The translations under genes were made by a program, and so were the position numbers. Shown here in pieces: positions 1-10,484 of a DNA stretch of 64,000 nt. The stretch lies in NCBI GenBank assembly GCA_964035015.1, contig OZ035997.1:82086769-82150768 (forward strand), given 5' to 3'. Numbering within the stretch: position 1 is the first letter of the stretch; each line of letters begins with the position of its first letter. The notes below the pieces were generated by a model that was given only the letters and a program-made list of their open reading frames with translations, was not told the DNA's origin and ran no database searches. Source of the DNA: Corallium rubrum (taxonomy: Eukaryota > Cnidaria > Anthozoa > Scleralcyonacea > Coralliidae).

Positions 1-345
1 TCCGAAATATGACTTATAACAATAGTCACGCTTCAGGTCAGGTTTCGAGCTATTGGAAGCCTGGCTCTGATTGATCAACGGTTGGAATGGAATGTGTCGC
101 TCTTTTCTGCGAGGGAGCGCGATATCATAGATAATGGAAGAGGAACTGGATAGCAAACTTACGAAATCGCAAACGATGTTTGCACAACTTGCTATGGTAA
201 TTATACGCTTTACAAGCGGCTAGCTACTGCACCTAACGGGTGGTCCCACATAGCTAAAATCAGACACTTCTGATCCTGGCCACGTAGGACCATCCGCGTT
301 TGGTGCATTGTTTGCTTATAAGCACGGGGAACCCAAACGTTTATT
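1..345. repeat. Diverged copy of a palindromic miniature element
   Basis: Bases about 161-270 closely match the left arm of the hairpin element at 30632-30908, sharing the segments TGTTTGCACAACTTGCTATG and GGGTGGTCCCACAT. The return arm here (about 290-340) is much more decayed than at 30.6 kb. No target duplication could be fixed because the left boundary is near the window edge. This is probably an old non-autonomous DNA transposon. Confidence 0.55.
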
Positions 346-1081
346 TGAAGGATGTTTATCAGTAAAACAGGTTTATTTGTATATTTTTTGTTTATTAAAT
401 CGCTAGTTTAGAAGCTTAAAGCTGTTTGGTTACGTGAGAGAGCACTCGAGAGAGCATTCTCTACAATTAACTTCGTAATGGTTAGATAATGGTCACGTGT
501 GCTCTATGGGATATAGAGTCCTGAGAATTAGATAGAAGGCCACAAGGGGCATAAGGCACGAGTTAGAGAATGGTTGCAACCACGAAGCAGTTTCAATTTT
601 ATCTATAAATGTGGGTGTTTTTTTTGCGTCTAGCACGTTTACCTGAGAATTTACTCTATCTATATATACTACAGTAGTGACTCTATTGAATTCATTAGTG
701 CATGACTCTGTATGTCGAGTTCACTGTGCTATGACAATAGACTGAAAACAAAAGATCTTTGCAGTGGACTCTATATAGAGCTCACTGATATGTCTAATCT
801 TGATGAATCAAAACACTAAGGAATATAGAGCGTTGAAATACTCAATAGGGATTGGCTGAGTGGCTGCAACCATTCTCTAACCATTGTTAATAGCCATGGC
901 CATATTCAAAGATTTTGAAGGACATTGAAGACTTACTATATATATATATACGAATCCAAGCTTTAAAATGAAGGAATTGTTGAAAAAAGCAATTACGGTT
1001 GAACTTTGTCAATTTTCGCCCAGAATAATCAACGAAAATGCAGAATTTGAACCGATTTAGTCTACCTGGAAACTCTTGGGT
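346..1081. other. Non-coding stretch, nothing recognised
   Basis: AT-rich sequence with many stops in all frames. I see no exon, RNA gene or clear repeat beyond a short TA run near 940. Confidence 0.4.
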
Positions 1082-1105
1082 TTATTTTTTCATTTTTACT
1101 GCCAT
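1082..1105 (-). CDS. Possible short terminal exon of the minus-strand gene at 1176-1268
   Basis: On the minus strand a pyrimidine-rich acceptor (TTTCTTACAG) ends at 1106. It is followed in phase 0 by seven codons rich in lysine and a TAA stop. It is phase-compatible with the donor of the exon at 1176-1268. Such a short exon can arise by chance, so this is weak. Confidence 0.2.
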   Translation of the reverse strand: MAVKMKK

Positions 1106-1175
1106 CTGTAAGAAAGTTTAGACCGAATTAATTTCCTGGTTGGTCACAGACAGAGTTAAAAGAACTCGTACTTAC

Positions 1176-1268
1176 GTTTGTCGGACAGCGGCCGGAAATT
1201 ATTTCGTTTACAAGATCGTACAAGCCCTCTGAGAACTGTGACCTGTCCATGAGGGCCTGCAGAGGAGG
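1176..1268 (-). CDS. Putative internal exon, minus strand, product unknown
   Basis: Ninety-three bases (31 codons, phase 0 at both ends) are open on the minus strand, bounded by an acceptor (CAATCTGCAG) and a strong donor (GTAAGTACG). The peptide includes ALMDRSQFSEGLYDLVNEI, which has the composition of a folded helical protein rather than random translation. I do not recognise the family. The plus strand of the same interval also ends in a good donor (GTAAGTTCC at 1277), but its peptide is Cys/Arg-rich and less convincing. No confident neighbouring exon was found apart from the weak one at 1082-1105. Confidence 0.4.
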
Positions 1269-1818
1269 CTGCAGATTGGTAAGTTCCCAAAGGGCCTGGA
1301 TACTAGCTTTGCCCCTCTAATGGCAGCGTTCAATTTCCCTTGCATATTTGACCTCAATATCCCGTGTAGTCTTGTATTATGATCTCTATGGTCGTGCGCA
1401 GACTTCCGCGAATGAGCGCAAGCTCTGGAAACGAGAGTGCTCTTTCGTGTAATTATTATTTAATAAGTCAATTTCTCAGATGCTCTTCATGCTGTTGTAT
1501 ACAGGGCCAACAAGTAAAAACATTCTAGCGTTTTAATTTACACCTTTGATTAAAATATACTGCAATAATCCCGTTTCACTGATAAACTTACTTCTCTAAT
1601 AAACAGTCAGGCTCCCTGTGGTATAATGAAGCATCCAATAACTGCATGAAAAGAATATTTATTTTGGTTTATGGATATGTTTTGATTATTTATTGTCATT
1701 ATTATAGTAAATTATATTTAATATTTAGTAGTATTGTAAGATTTAGATTGGGTTTTTATCCGAGTTTAGCCACGATGCAAACACACAAATAAGTTTGTAA
1801 TTTCTTGGTATTTTTTAG
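1269..1818. other. Non-coding stretch, nothing recognised
   Basis: AT-rich intergenic or intronic sequence. No supported feature. Confidence 0.35.
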
Positions 1819-1875
1819 ATGAAAACATTACCCGTGCAGTTCCTGTCCAGGACTTGGAAAGTCAGGGTTCAGAAG
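1819..1875 (+). CDS. Candidate exon upstream of the TIR-domain exons
   Basis: A 57-base open segment lies between a pyrimidine-rich acceptor (GGTATTTTTTAG ending at 1818) and a donor (AAG|GTAATC at 1876). Read with two leading bases it encodes an acidic linker-like peptide (ENITRAVPVQDLESQGSE) and leaves one base. The next TIR exon at 3707 needs exactly one base to complete an Asp codon. The phase agreement is the main evidence. No domain is visible and the first exon of the gene was not found. Confidence 0.4.
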
Positions 1876-3482
1876 GTAATCTTTGCGTGGCGAAGTATTA
1901 TTAAGAGAACATTAATTGAAGAAGAAAGGGAGTGTATAGTACCGGGCCTATATCTCAATTCCTCTTAAGTTATTTTTAGATCAACGATAAGCCAATCATC
2001 AACGATATTAATAGCAAGTGATAGTTCTCGTGATTTTTGCGTGGTGGTTGTTTACACGTTATTTTTGCAAAAGCAAAATGGCATCAAAAGTCACAGGAGT
2101 GAAGGACATTTTGACGAAAAATTGCATTACGAAAATGTTTTATTGAACGTTTTAATTGAAGACAGTCAAGACTCCTCTTTACCAGAAAACAAGTTTTTAT
2201 CTTTTTGAAATGTTCGTGTGATAAATAAAATTGATCTTTTGGATTGGATATCTAATGAACGTCTAATGTAATTTTTTACTGGAAGCAGGTTGCGAGTTAC
2301 GCGCGAAGATTACCTCGCGAAATCTAAAAATATCTTAAGAGAAATTAGGAACAGGAGGGCCTGCCCGCAGGCTACTATTCATTCGCTCTCTTACTTTAGG
2401 TTCTCTTAATATTATATAGAAACTTTTAGTTTAAATGGAAGAGTGCTTATGGAATGTAGCAATAGTAGGCATTATTCTGCACTTTTTTTGAAAATTCACG
2501 AAGATATAAGCAAAATATTTTTTTAAAATTTTATCCAAAATTTTGTCCTCGGCTTTCTCATCCAAATCGGGACGTGCTTCTTGGTATTTATCCTATACTT
2601 AAGCACTTGTATAATTTATTTTCACCGAAACTAGTTTAGACATGTAAATGGTGATTACATTCTAAAGAAAGATAGCAATCATAAAAATTTGTCAGTCTTT
2701 ACACACCCTACATGGTCTCTAGTCTCTCAAGTTTAGTAATTATATGTCAACGTACGACCTTGTGCTTTCATTAATAAGTTTCCTCGTGTTTTGAAATCCT
2801 GGTAAAACACTCGCACTCGTTCTTGACATAACATGGCACAGAAGCAAGCACCACATCCATATTAAATTAGTTTTAATTTCGACAGGCAACAAGAACTTTC
2901 TTCCTTACAACTGTAAAATATATCTATAAACCTAAATAGCCAGCTTTCTCAGTTGACAAGTCAAATATATATATAAGAATTACCTTTTCAGGCTGACTTG
3001 AAAAAATGATGGTACTTATATATGCGGGTTTTTACTGTATTTGCTATGCAAAAACAATGCTTAACGTAAACTTTGAAAATATTCACTTTCAAATTTATAT
3101 ATTATTTTTATTTTACTTTTTATTTTAATGTAATTTTTTTTGTATGAATTTTAATGGTATTTTAAGGGCCCGCCTTTCTTGTTCCACCGCCTGCAACCTC
3201 GTTAAACTCTCAAATCTTACAGAAGAACAGATTATGTAAGGCACACTCTTTCTAACAAAGGAGTTGATATTTGGCAACGAATTCGAATCCTAATATAAAA
3301 ATATTAAATTCTATAATATATATTCAAGAATAACTATACAGAAAAACTTATGCAAATTTAACAGAACAAGTCAAGCTTTTTATACAATTACAAGAGCTTT
3401 ACCTGTTCTGTACTTTGGTTAAAATCTGGTAGCGCAATTTTTTGTGTGCTAGCACGTTTTGGCCAAGCTGAAATATAACTTT
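1876..3482. other. Intronic or intergenic sequence with a lone transposon end
   Basis: Mostly featureless AT-rich DNA. Bases about 2938-3041 carry one copy of the end sequence GCGGGTTTTTACTGTA that also bounds the element at 18284-22463, so this is probably a solo or decayed copy of that family. No coding signal seen. Confidence 0.4.
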
Positions 3483-3556
3483 TTGACATCGCAACTAGTC
3501 CCGGTTTGGTCTTACAATGTATATATTCTACACTCGAAATTTTCCTTCACAAAAAT
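3483..3556 (+). repeat. SINE-like body fragment
   Basis: About 74 bases (from GCAACTAGTCCCGGTTTGGT to the end of ACACTCGAAATTTTCC) recur as the reverse complement at 37135-37200. There they are joined to a tRNA-like B-box segment. This copy lacks the tRNA-like head. Confidence 0.45.
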
Positions 3557-3706
3557 TACCCATAACTTTTTAGTGTATGCCTTGATGTAGATCTAGGTCC
3601 TGTTTTAACGTTTGTGTTTTAGCTTGCTTTTGTAATTGGCTTGATCGATGTTTGTTTGTCTTTGTGTGCCAATGTTCATATACCCTTCGGGGTTTTTCTT
3701 TATCAG

Positions 3707-3894
3707 ACACAGTGGATAGTCCGCCAGCACAGGTTTTTATCTCTTATCAGTGGGATACTGATAGTCAAATCAAAGCCCTGAAGTTGAAGGAAATACTGGG
3801 AAAAAACAATCTGTCGTGTTGGATGGATGAACAGCAACTCCATGGAGGTGACCAGCTTCATCCTGAGCTAACCAAAGCTATAAATGATGCCAAG
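3707..3894 (+). CDS. TIR-domain protein, exon encoding the N-terminal half of the TIR domain
   Basis: After the acceptor TTTTTCTTTATCAG (ending 3706) the exon encodes a proline-containing linker. The TIR start follows: QVFISYQWDTDSQIKALKLK (strand A and first helix), then LSCWMDEQQLHGGDQLHPEL and the helix LTKAINDAK. It ends at AAG|GTAAAG. The ISYQWD form is typical of TIR domains in many invertebrate proteins. A Glu (HPELTKAI) lies about where NAD-cleaving TIR proteins keep theirs, but activity is not shown. The exon ends in phase 0 and continues at 12462, where the second half of the fold is encoded. No transmembrane segment, leucine-rich repeat or death domain is visible, so receptor, adaptor and enzyme roles remain open. 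The 8.6-kb intron between the halves has been enlarged by transposons. Confidence 0.85.
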
Positions 3895-4049
3895 GTAAAG
3901 TCACAAACTGGCCGGGGCTCGCCCCTCAACAGTATCCTAAATCATGGCAAGTATTTCACGCAATATAGACAAATTCCAGTTCACTTTCACCTTTCAAGAC
4001 CCTCTATAGAGGTAAAACCCGCAAGGTCGCTATTACCTCAAATACCAAT

Positions 4050-4313
4050 TGTGCTGGTATGGCGCTTGTAGGGAAAACATTTCGTCACGATCGACATGAA
4101 GTACTGTAAATATTTTAGTTAAGTGAGCCCGCGGTATTGGTGAATTTTAGATTGCACCACAGCGTTTTACCGCACGTGTTTATATTTTTTACGAGAAAGA
4201 AGTTGGAAATCAAATCGTTTTATTTTGACTTTTTTGTGGAGTAAACCTTATTTTGTGCGCGTTAAAACATGGTTACATATATCTCATATGTCTTGGCGAC
4301 GTATACCGCTACA
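4050..4313 (+). repeat. 5' LTR of the BEL/Pao element
   Basis: Starts TGTGCTGGTATGG and ends CGTATACCGCTACA. It appears identical over its full 264 bases to the 3' LTR at 9857-10120. Confidence 0.95.
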
Positions 4314-4452
4314 GTAAAACGCTAGTGAACGAAATCGACGGTGAAAACAAAGCTAGAAAGAAGTCAACTTAAAGAATTTGGCCAGCCAAGATTTGAAGTG
4401 AGTTACTTGAAGTAGTTTTCGTTTGTCATCGGTAGATCTTATACACATTGAA

Positions 4453-7400
4453 ATGAGTGTTCAAGATAAGAAACTAGAAAGGAGTAGAGCTAAAGCAGCG
4501 GTGACTCTGGCTTCAAGACGCCTTATCGGTGCAGCCCACCGAGAGATAGAGTATCAAATATTGAAAAGTTTAATGGTCGAACTCGAAAAGGTTTATGACG
4601 ATTTCTGGGTTGTTAACGAAGAGTTTGAATTGCTTGTATTGGACGAGGATAATTCTGAACATCGCGTAGTAAATGGCGAAAGCATCATGGAATATAGAGA
4701 GAATGTAAAACAGAATTATATTGAGGCTAGAGATGTATTTTTGCAAGTAAAGACTGATAAGGAGCAAATAAGTAAGAATCAAGCAGCAGAACCATTGAGA
4801 ATCGCATTAAAGCAAGATATTCGGAGAACAGGTGAGTTGCTTAAAGTTGTTGATGAAAACATTAACTCTCCAAACCCAAATATACAAGCTTTGCTATTAG
4901 ACAAACAAGATTTACAGTATATGTTAAATGTCATGTATGGGAAAACCTCTGAACTGAGTCTGGTTGGATCATTACAGTCAGAGCAAGATATTGAATTACA
5001 GAGTGATATTGATAAGATAAGTGGAATGGTTTACAATCAAGTCAGAACAATAAACTTGTATCTACACGAGTGCCAGAATTCAGACAAAACCCCTGTATCT
5101 TCTGGCCAGAGTCAAATTCATGTAGCAAGTGATCCAGTGTCACCTCCTACTGTAAATGTTTCCCAAGACAGTGCTACATCATCAAATGGGTCCCATATAT
5201 TATCTGAACCAATAACTGTTACTCAGACCAACCAACCCCCTATTGGCCCCACCAATATAGAGAGGGTGAATAACCACAGCTCACCCATTGTCACTGAGTC
5301 CGATACTGCTGGTACCATTAGTACGTCAGCACCTGAGTTTGTTCCCACAACAAGTTCAACTGGTGACAACCAAAGCTATGTCATGGTTAATACTCCAACA
5401 AGTAATGTTGACTTCATGAACATTGCTCAACATACTAGTACCAGTACTGCCCTACCCCAATCTAGTATGACTCCCACTACAAGTGTACCACCACAGAGTT
5501 TCAGCCTACCTCAATACCCAAGCACCACCCAATTTCCTAGTACCACTGCACCCCAATACTCAACTACCACCCTACCCCAGTTTGGAGGGACGATGAATTT
5601 TAATGCTGGTATACGCCAACAGAATTTCATGGGTTCACCACAATCAAACATATATTCAAACAGTCCATCTATTAGTAATACTACTGTGAGTCCTTCAACG
5701 TCTAACCCACATGGTATGCTTTACCCTATCCCACATGTCATTAGCCCCACCATGGCCACAAACCTACCTTACAACCCCAACCAACAGACAACACATCAGT
5801 CTACGCCCTATTCTACTGGATTTGATCCTCGGGTCCAAGTAAAGAAAATGTCCTTACCCACGTTTAATGGACACAGAAAGGAATGGCCAGAATTCAAAGC
5901 AGTTTGGAAATCAGTGGCAGAAACAGCATATCCAAACAAAACAGCACTAGCCCATGAGCTCAAAAGATCGGTAAGAGGTGAAGCAAGCAAGCGTATAAGA
6001 TCTGTATATGTTACAAAGCCTGAAGCCTACGATGTCATGTGGCAAAAGTTAGAAAGTTATTATGAGGATGTTGGTGCCAGTGTTCAGGCGGCGTTAGAAG
6101 ATTTACACAAACTGAAAGCAGTGTCTGAAGATGACTACAAAGGTCTAGTGGAACTAGTGGATGAGGTCGAATCAGCATACAGTCAATTGGAAGAGGTGGG
6201 AAATTTGAACGTTCTAACAATGCGAGACATTGATTTCATTTCAGAATTATTGCCTTGTCATTTGAGGGTTGAATGGCGACGGAAGTACAGAGAGATGACT
6301 CCAGTGGAGAAGGTGCATCCATTTATCCTCTTCATGAAATTCCTAGAAGGTGAGCGAGAAGCTGTTGCACGAATAGCTGAAGTTCAGTCGAGAAGAAGAA
6401 GAAATGATGTTCCCAAGAGTGACCGCCGAAAGCAACAAGCTTATCATGTAAGCAGACAAGGCTCAAAGAAGTTTCACAAGTGTGCCTACCCGTCTCACCG
6501 AAAGGACGCCATTAATCATACCACCGAAGAATGTAATGAGTTCCAGAAATTACCTATAAGCGGGAAAAATGGAAAATACGAACTGTTAAAACAGATCGAC
6601 GCATGTTTCAAATGTTTTGGAAACCATAGAAGACAAGATTGCCCCAAGAAAGATTACTGCGTGTGTGGGAGCGGTCAACACCACCAGTTACTCTGCGATT
6701 CAAGCAGCCATAAAGAAAAGCCCTTAAGTGAGTCTAATGAAACAGCTGTGCGGAAAGAAACACACATTTCCCTTAGTGACTCATTATCCCTGTATCCCAT
6801 TTACCAAACAACGGTCTATGGCAGTAATAAACATGTAACCGTTTTCTGCGATGGAGGTTCGAACGCTACCTACATTACCCACCGAGCTGCAGAAAGAATA
6901 AAAGCAAAGAAACTTGGGAACATTACCTTGGACGTTACTACCATGGGCAATGTAGAAAAGACCCACCACACTCAACAATACGAGTTCACCTTACGGACAA
7001 ATTCTGGTAAGAAGGCAACTATTGTAGCATATGGCATGAATCAAATCACTGGTCCAGTGAGCAAACTAGATCATGAAGTTCTTACGAAGTTCTTCCCCGA
7101 GTATGACGCTGAGTCTCTTCAGAGAAAATCAAGCTGTGTCGAAGTCCTTCTCGGATGTGATTACTTTGGCTTACACCCTAAGCAGGAAAAAGCACGGTAT
7201 GGGGACAATCTGAGTATTATGAGTGGTGAGTTAGGCATCTGTCTACAGGGTACCCATCCAGATTTGAGTGAAGGTACTAAACGTGATACAAACCTCGTGA
7301 AGACGATCCACAATGTCAACGTTAAAGTTGAAGTGTATAACGTTCATGTCGAGACACACCCGCAGTTTTTGCCAACCCCTCCAGCTGTATGTCTATTGTA

Positions 7401-9777
7401 CCAAGAACAGGTGCATTGCAACTTGTCGAACACCGTTCATTCCGTCAGCACTAAACGAGAAGCAAGTCGGATTGAAGAGTTCATACTCGGAGAAGACCTT
7501 GGCACGGAAACAAGCCCCCGTTGTGGCGCATGTCGTTGCGGTAAATGTCCCATTCTTGGGCATACCTACTCGTTCAAAGAAGAGCAAGAGCTGAAAGTTA
7601 TTCGAGAGAATCTGGAATACGATGAATCAAATCAATGCTGGAGAACCAGTTATCCGTGGATTGTGGATCCGAACAGTCTACCGAATAACTACAACGCTGC
7701 CCTAGCAACCTTGGAGAAGACAGAACGTACCCTTCAAAAGGATGACAAGTGGGCAAACACGTATAAAGATCAGATGAATGATATGGTCGATCGTAGAGTG
7801 GCACGTCAGCTTACAGCCAAGGAGATCGAGGAGTGGAAAGGTCCTGTGTTTTATATATCCCACCTCGCAGTGCTCAATCCCAAGTCACCCTCTACACCTG
7901 TTCGCATCGTGTTCAACTCCAGCCAAATCTACAAAGGAGTTTCCTTGAATTCCTGTTTAGCCAAAGGTCCGGATTGTTATATGAATAATCTGATAGGCAT
8001 CTTACTGCGTTGGCGAGAAGAAGCTGTGGCGTTGGTAGGCGATATTAGAAAGATGTTCAATTCTGTCTACCTCAAAGAATTGGAGAAGCATTGCCATCGT
8101 TTTCTCTGGCGAGATCTCGAACTTGATCGACCACCAGATGTTTTCGTGATGGAACGGGTCAACATGGGAGACACACCTGCCCCAGCTATAAGTACCGAAT
8201 CCATCTACAAGACAGCAAACCTATTCAAGGAAGACAGCCCAGAAGCTGCTGAGCTGTTGAAGAAATCGAGTTACGTTGACGACCTTATCGACTCGCGTCC
8301 AACTCAGTGTTCGGCTCTGAAAGTTGCTGAAGAAGCCGAAAACATGCTCGCAAAAGGTGGATTCTCGGTAAAAGGTTGGCAGTTGAGTGGAGAAGCAAGT
8401 CCTCGTACAAGTTTTGATCAAAAGAGAGTTCATGGTGGTCATGCAGAAGGAGAAAGCAGTAAATCGTTGAGTCTGCTGAAAGGAACTGACATAAACCTAC
8501 GAGTACTTTGCCTTGGATGGGATCCTCAAAGCGACACCATATTGTATGAAGTTACGCTAAACTTCAGTAAGAAGAGGCGTGGGATACGAATTGGTCCGAA
8601 TCTTCAAGAAGACGATTTGCCAAATGCTTTACCGGATGTCATGACAAAGCGAACAGTTCTCGAACAGGTGATGAAAATCTACGACCCGCTTGGTCTTGTC
8701 TGCCCTTTCACATTGTTAGCGAAGATATATCTACGTGAAATATGGGCACGAAAGTTTGATTGGGATACTCCGCTCCCAGCTGATCTCATGGCTAAATTGG
8801 TCCGTTTCTTTACAACGTTGGTCAAACTCGAACAGTTGCGTTTCCCACGTCGTTTACGGCCTGCAGATACTGTTGGTCGTCCGTGGCTCATAATTCTAAG
8901 CGATGGTAGTGACCTAGCATACGGTTATGCTGCCTATATTCGATGGTCCTTACGAAACGGTCTGTTTTGGTGTCGACTGATAATGGCCAAATGCCGAATC
9001 GCGCCTGTCAACAAGTTGTCTACCCCGCTAGTTGGAGCAGAGAGAGAGCTCAAAGAAGCTTGGCAGAAGATTGACCGAGAAGAGTTACACAAGAATGGCG
9101 TACAAAGTGGTTTGACATGGGTATTCGGATCCGCAGATAGTCCATGGCACCAGGGCGCGGTCGAGTGTCTCGTGAAAGCTGCCAAACGAGCAATTGTCGT
9201 AGCCATGGGAAGACGACGTTTCTCAGTGCCCGAGTTCTTAACAGTTTGCTCAGAAGTTGCCAATCTACTCAACGAGAGGCCCATTGGAACGTTGCCTTCA
9301 ATCGATTCTGATTTGAACATACTTACACCGAACAGTCTTTTGTTAGGACGTTCAACATCGAAGAATCCTGGTGGTTGGCAACCCTATACCTACAGTCGGA
9401 ATCCAAAGAATCGATACCACCTCATGCAAGCAGCTGTGGAGGATTTCTGGGAGAAATGGGTACAATTCTACGCGCCAACTCTAGTATTGCGGCGAAAGTG
9501 GAGTGTTATTACTCGTAATTTATGTTCGGGAGATGTGGTGATTGTTGCTGATAAGAACGTAAAGCGTGGAGAATATCGTTTGGGATTAGTCAAAGAAGTC
9601 TTCCCGGGTGAAGATGGCAAGGTTCGACGTGTTTTAGTCACATATAAAAACTTCCATGTGGGAAGCAGTGATCAAGATTATTACGGAGTGAGTGAAGCTG
9701 TTACCGTCTCGCGAAGCGTTCAACGCCTTGCTTTACTGGTACCAAAGGATATGGATAACAAAGATAATGACAAATAA
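4453..9777 (+). CDS. BEL/Pao Gag-Pol polyprotein with in-frame RNase H-integrase deletion
   Basis: The frame is open from 4423, but the first ATG (4453, context GAAATGAG) is the likely start, giving about 1774 residues. A helical N-terminal region is followed by a Ser/Thr/Pro-rich linker (about 220-455). The DUF1759-type gag domain begins near residue 462 (LPTFNGHRKEWPEFKAVW). Cys/His knuckles follow near 690-750 (CFKCFGNHRRQDC), then a DUF1758-type aspartic protease near 796 (FCDGGSNATYI), with DGG in place of the more usual DSG. Reverse transcriptase spans about 1130-1290 with the YVDD catalytic box near 1273. RNase H starts near 1480 (ILSDGSDLAYGYAAYI) but stops after about 50 residues. 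The chain then jumps to LVGAERELKEAW, which belongs just after the second Asp of a BEL integrase. The rest of RNase H, the integrase zinc finger and two of the three integrase acidic residues are therefore missing without breaking the frame. The DDE glutamate region (GAVECLVKAAK) and the C-terminal domain remain. Confidence 0.93.
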   Translation: MSVQDKKLERSRAKAAVTLASRRLIGAAHREIEYQILKSLMVELEKVYDDFWVVNEEFELLVLDEDNSEHRVVNGESIMEYRENVKQNYIEARDVFLQVKTDKEQISKNQAAEPLRIALKQDIRRTGELLKVVDENINSPNPNIQALLLDKQDLQYMLNVMYGKTSELSLVGSLQSEQDIELQSDIDKISGMVYNQVRTINLYLHECQNSDKTPVSSGQSQIHVASDPVSPPTVNVSQDSATSSNGSHILSEPITVTQTNQPPIGPTNIERVNNHSSPIVTESDTAGTISTSAPEFVPTTSSTGDNQSYVMVNTPTSNVDFMNIAQHTSTSTALPQSSMTPTTSVPPQSFSLPQYPSTTQFPSTTAPQYSTTTLPQFGGTMNFNAGIRQQNFMGSPQSNIYSNSPSISNTTVSPSTSNPHGMLYPIPHVISPTMATNLPYNPNQQTTHQSTPYSTGFDPRVQVKKMSLPTFNGHRKEWPEFKAVWKSVAETAYPNKTALAHELKRSVRGEASKRIRSVYVTKPEAYDVMWQKLESYYEDVGASVQAALEDLHKLKAVSEDDYKGLVELVDEVESAYSQLEEVGNLNVLTMRDIDFISELLPCHLRVEWRRKYREMTPVEKVHPFILFMKFLEGEREAVARIAEVQSRRRRNDVPKSDRRKQQAYHVSRQGSKKFHKCAYPSHRKDAINHTTEECNEFQKLPISGKNGKYELLKQIDACFKCFGNHRRQDCPKKDYCVCGSGQHHQLLCDSSSHKEKPLSESNETAVRKETHISLSDSLSLYPIYQTTVYGSNKHVTVFCDGGSNATYITHRAAERIKAKKLGNITLDVTTMGNVEKTHHTQQYEFTLRTNSGKKATIVAYGMNQITGPVSKLDHEVLTKFFPEYDAESLQRKSSCVEVLLGCDYFGLHPKQEKARYGDNLSIMSGELGICLQGTHPDLSEGTKRDTNLVKTIHNVNVKVEVYNVHVETHPQFLPTPPAVCLLYQEQVHCNLSNTVHSVSTKREASRIEEFILGEDLGTETSPRCGACRCGKCPILGHTYSFKEEQELKVIRENLEYDESNQCWRTSYPWIVDPNSLPNNYNAALATLEKTERTLQKDDKWANTYKDQMNDMVDRRVARQLTAKEIEEWKGPVFYISHLAVLNPKSPSTPVRIVFNSSQIYKGVSLNSCLAKGPDCYMNNLIGILLRWREEAVALVGDIRKMFNSVYLKELEKHCHRFLWRDLELDRPPDVFVMERVNMGDTPAPAISTESIYKTANLFKEDSPEAAELLKKSSYVDDLIDSRPTQCSALKVAEEAENMLAKGGFSVKGWQLSGEASPRTSFDQKRVHGGHAEGESSKSLSLLKGTDINLRVLCLGWDPQSDTILYEVTLNFSKKRRGIRIGPNLQEDDLPNALPDVMTKRTVLEQVMKIYDPLGLVCPFTLLAKIYLREIWARKFDWDTPLPADLMAKLVRFFTTLVKLEQLRFPRRLRPADTVGRPWLIILSDGSDLAYGYAAYIRWSLRNGLFWCRLIMAKCRIAPVNKLSTPLVGAERELKEAWQKIDREELHKNGVQSGLTWVFGSADSPWHQGAVECLVKAAKRAIVVAMGRRRFSVPEFLTVCSEVANLLNERPIGTLPSIDSDLNILTPNSLLLGRSTSKNPGGWQPYTYSRNPKNRYHLMQAAVEDFWEKWVQFYAPTLVLRRKWSVITRNLCSGDVVIVADKNVKRGEYRLGLVKEVFPGEDGKVRRVLVTYKNFHVGSSDQDYYGVSEAVTVSRSVQRLALLVPKDMDNKDNDK

Positions 9778-9856
9778 ACTTGTGAACTGATATTACGAAC
9801 ACGTTTATATTTTGTTTAAAGTTTAGAATGCGATCGTATCGACCCCATCCTCCCGG

Positions 9857-10120
9857 TGTGCTGGTATGGCGCTTGTAGGGAAAACATTTCGTCACGATCG
9901 ACATGAAGTACTGTAAATATTTTAGTTAAGTGAGCCCGCGGTATTGGTGAATTTTAGATTGCACCACAGCGTTTTACCGCACGTGTTTATATTTTTTACG
10001 AGAAAGAAGTTGGAAATCAAATCGTTTTATTTTGACTTTTTTGTGGAGTAAACCTTATTTTGTGCGCGTTAAAACATGGTTACATATATCTCATATGTCT
10101 TGGCGACGTATACCGCTACA
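9857..10120 (+). repeat. 3' LTR of the BEL/Pao element
   Basis: 264 bases, apparently identical to the 5' LTR. Followed directly by the duplicated target CCAAT at 10121-10125. Confidence 0.95.
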
Positions 10121-10335
10121 CCAATAAGCTGCTGGTAGCTTCTTATAATTTACTACAGATGAATGAACAACCCAGTTATATTGAGATTAGTTGTATTGAG
10201 ATTAGTTGTATTGAGATTGCTTATTAACCCATATTTACTCACACCATAAATAAATCTATACTACTAAACTTTGATTGTTTTGTAATTCTGGTATTATTAC
10301 GGAACTCTGTTATAAATTTTGAAAAAAGAAAGACT

Positions 10336-10432
10336 TGTTTGTTTGTTTGTTTGTTTGTTTGTTTGTTTGTTTGTTTGTTTGTTTGTTTGTTTGTTTGTTT
10401 GTTTGTTTGTTTGTTTGTATGTTTGTTTGTTT
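10336..10432. repeat. (TTTG)n microsatellite
   Basis: About 24 tandem TTTG units with one variant unit (TATG) near the end. Confidence 0.97.
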
Positions 10433-10484
10433 TTATTATATTTTACTTTATTTTTCATTTTATTTTATTTTTACTTTTATTTTA

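Larger units (their letters stand above)
4050..10120 (+). mobile_element. BEL/Pao LTR retrotransposon in the intron of the TIR gene
   Basis: The element is bounded by two 264-bp LTRs (4050-4313 and 9857-10120) that start TG, end CA and look identical base for base. It is flanked by the 5-bp direct duplication CCAAT (4045-4049 and 10121-10125). A single plus-strand polyprotein fills the interior. The intact duplication and matching LTRs indicate a very recent insertion. A primer-binding site starting TGG is not evident right after the 5' LTR, and the 20 bases before the 3' LTR are not purine-rich, so the usual priming sites cannot be placed with confidence. The polyprotein carries an in-frame internal deletion (see the CDS), so this copy should be non-autonomous. 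Confidence 0.95.

Noticed and set aside
3652..4071. A single 139-codon TIR ORF
   Set aside because: Only 3707-3894 is TIR-like. Beyond the donor at 3895 the frame reads through intron and into the BEL LTR.
4570..9904. Antisense ORFs across the BEL polyprotein
   Set aside because: Shadows of the Gag-Pol frame without homology.
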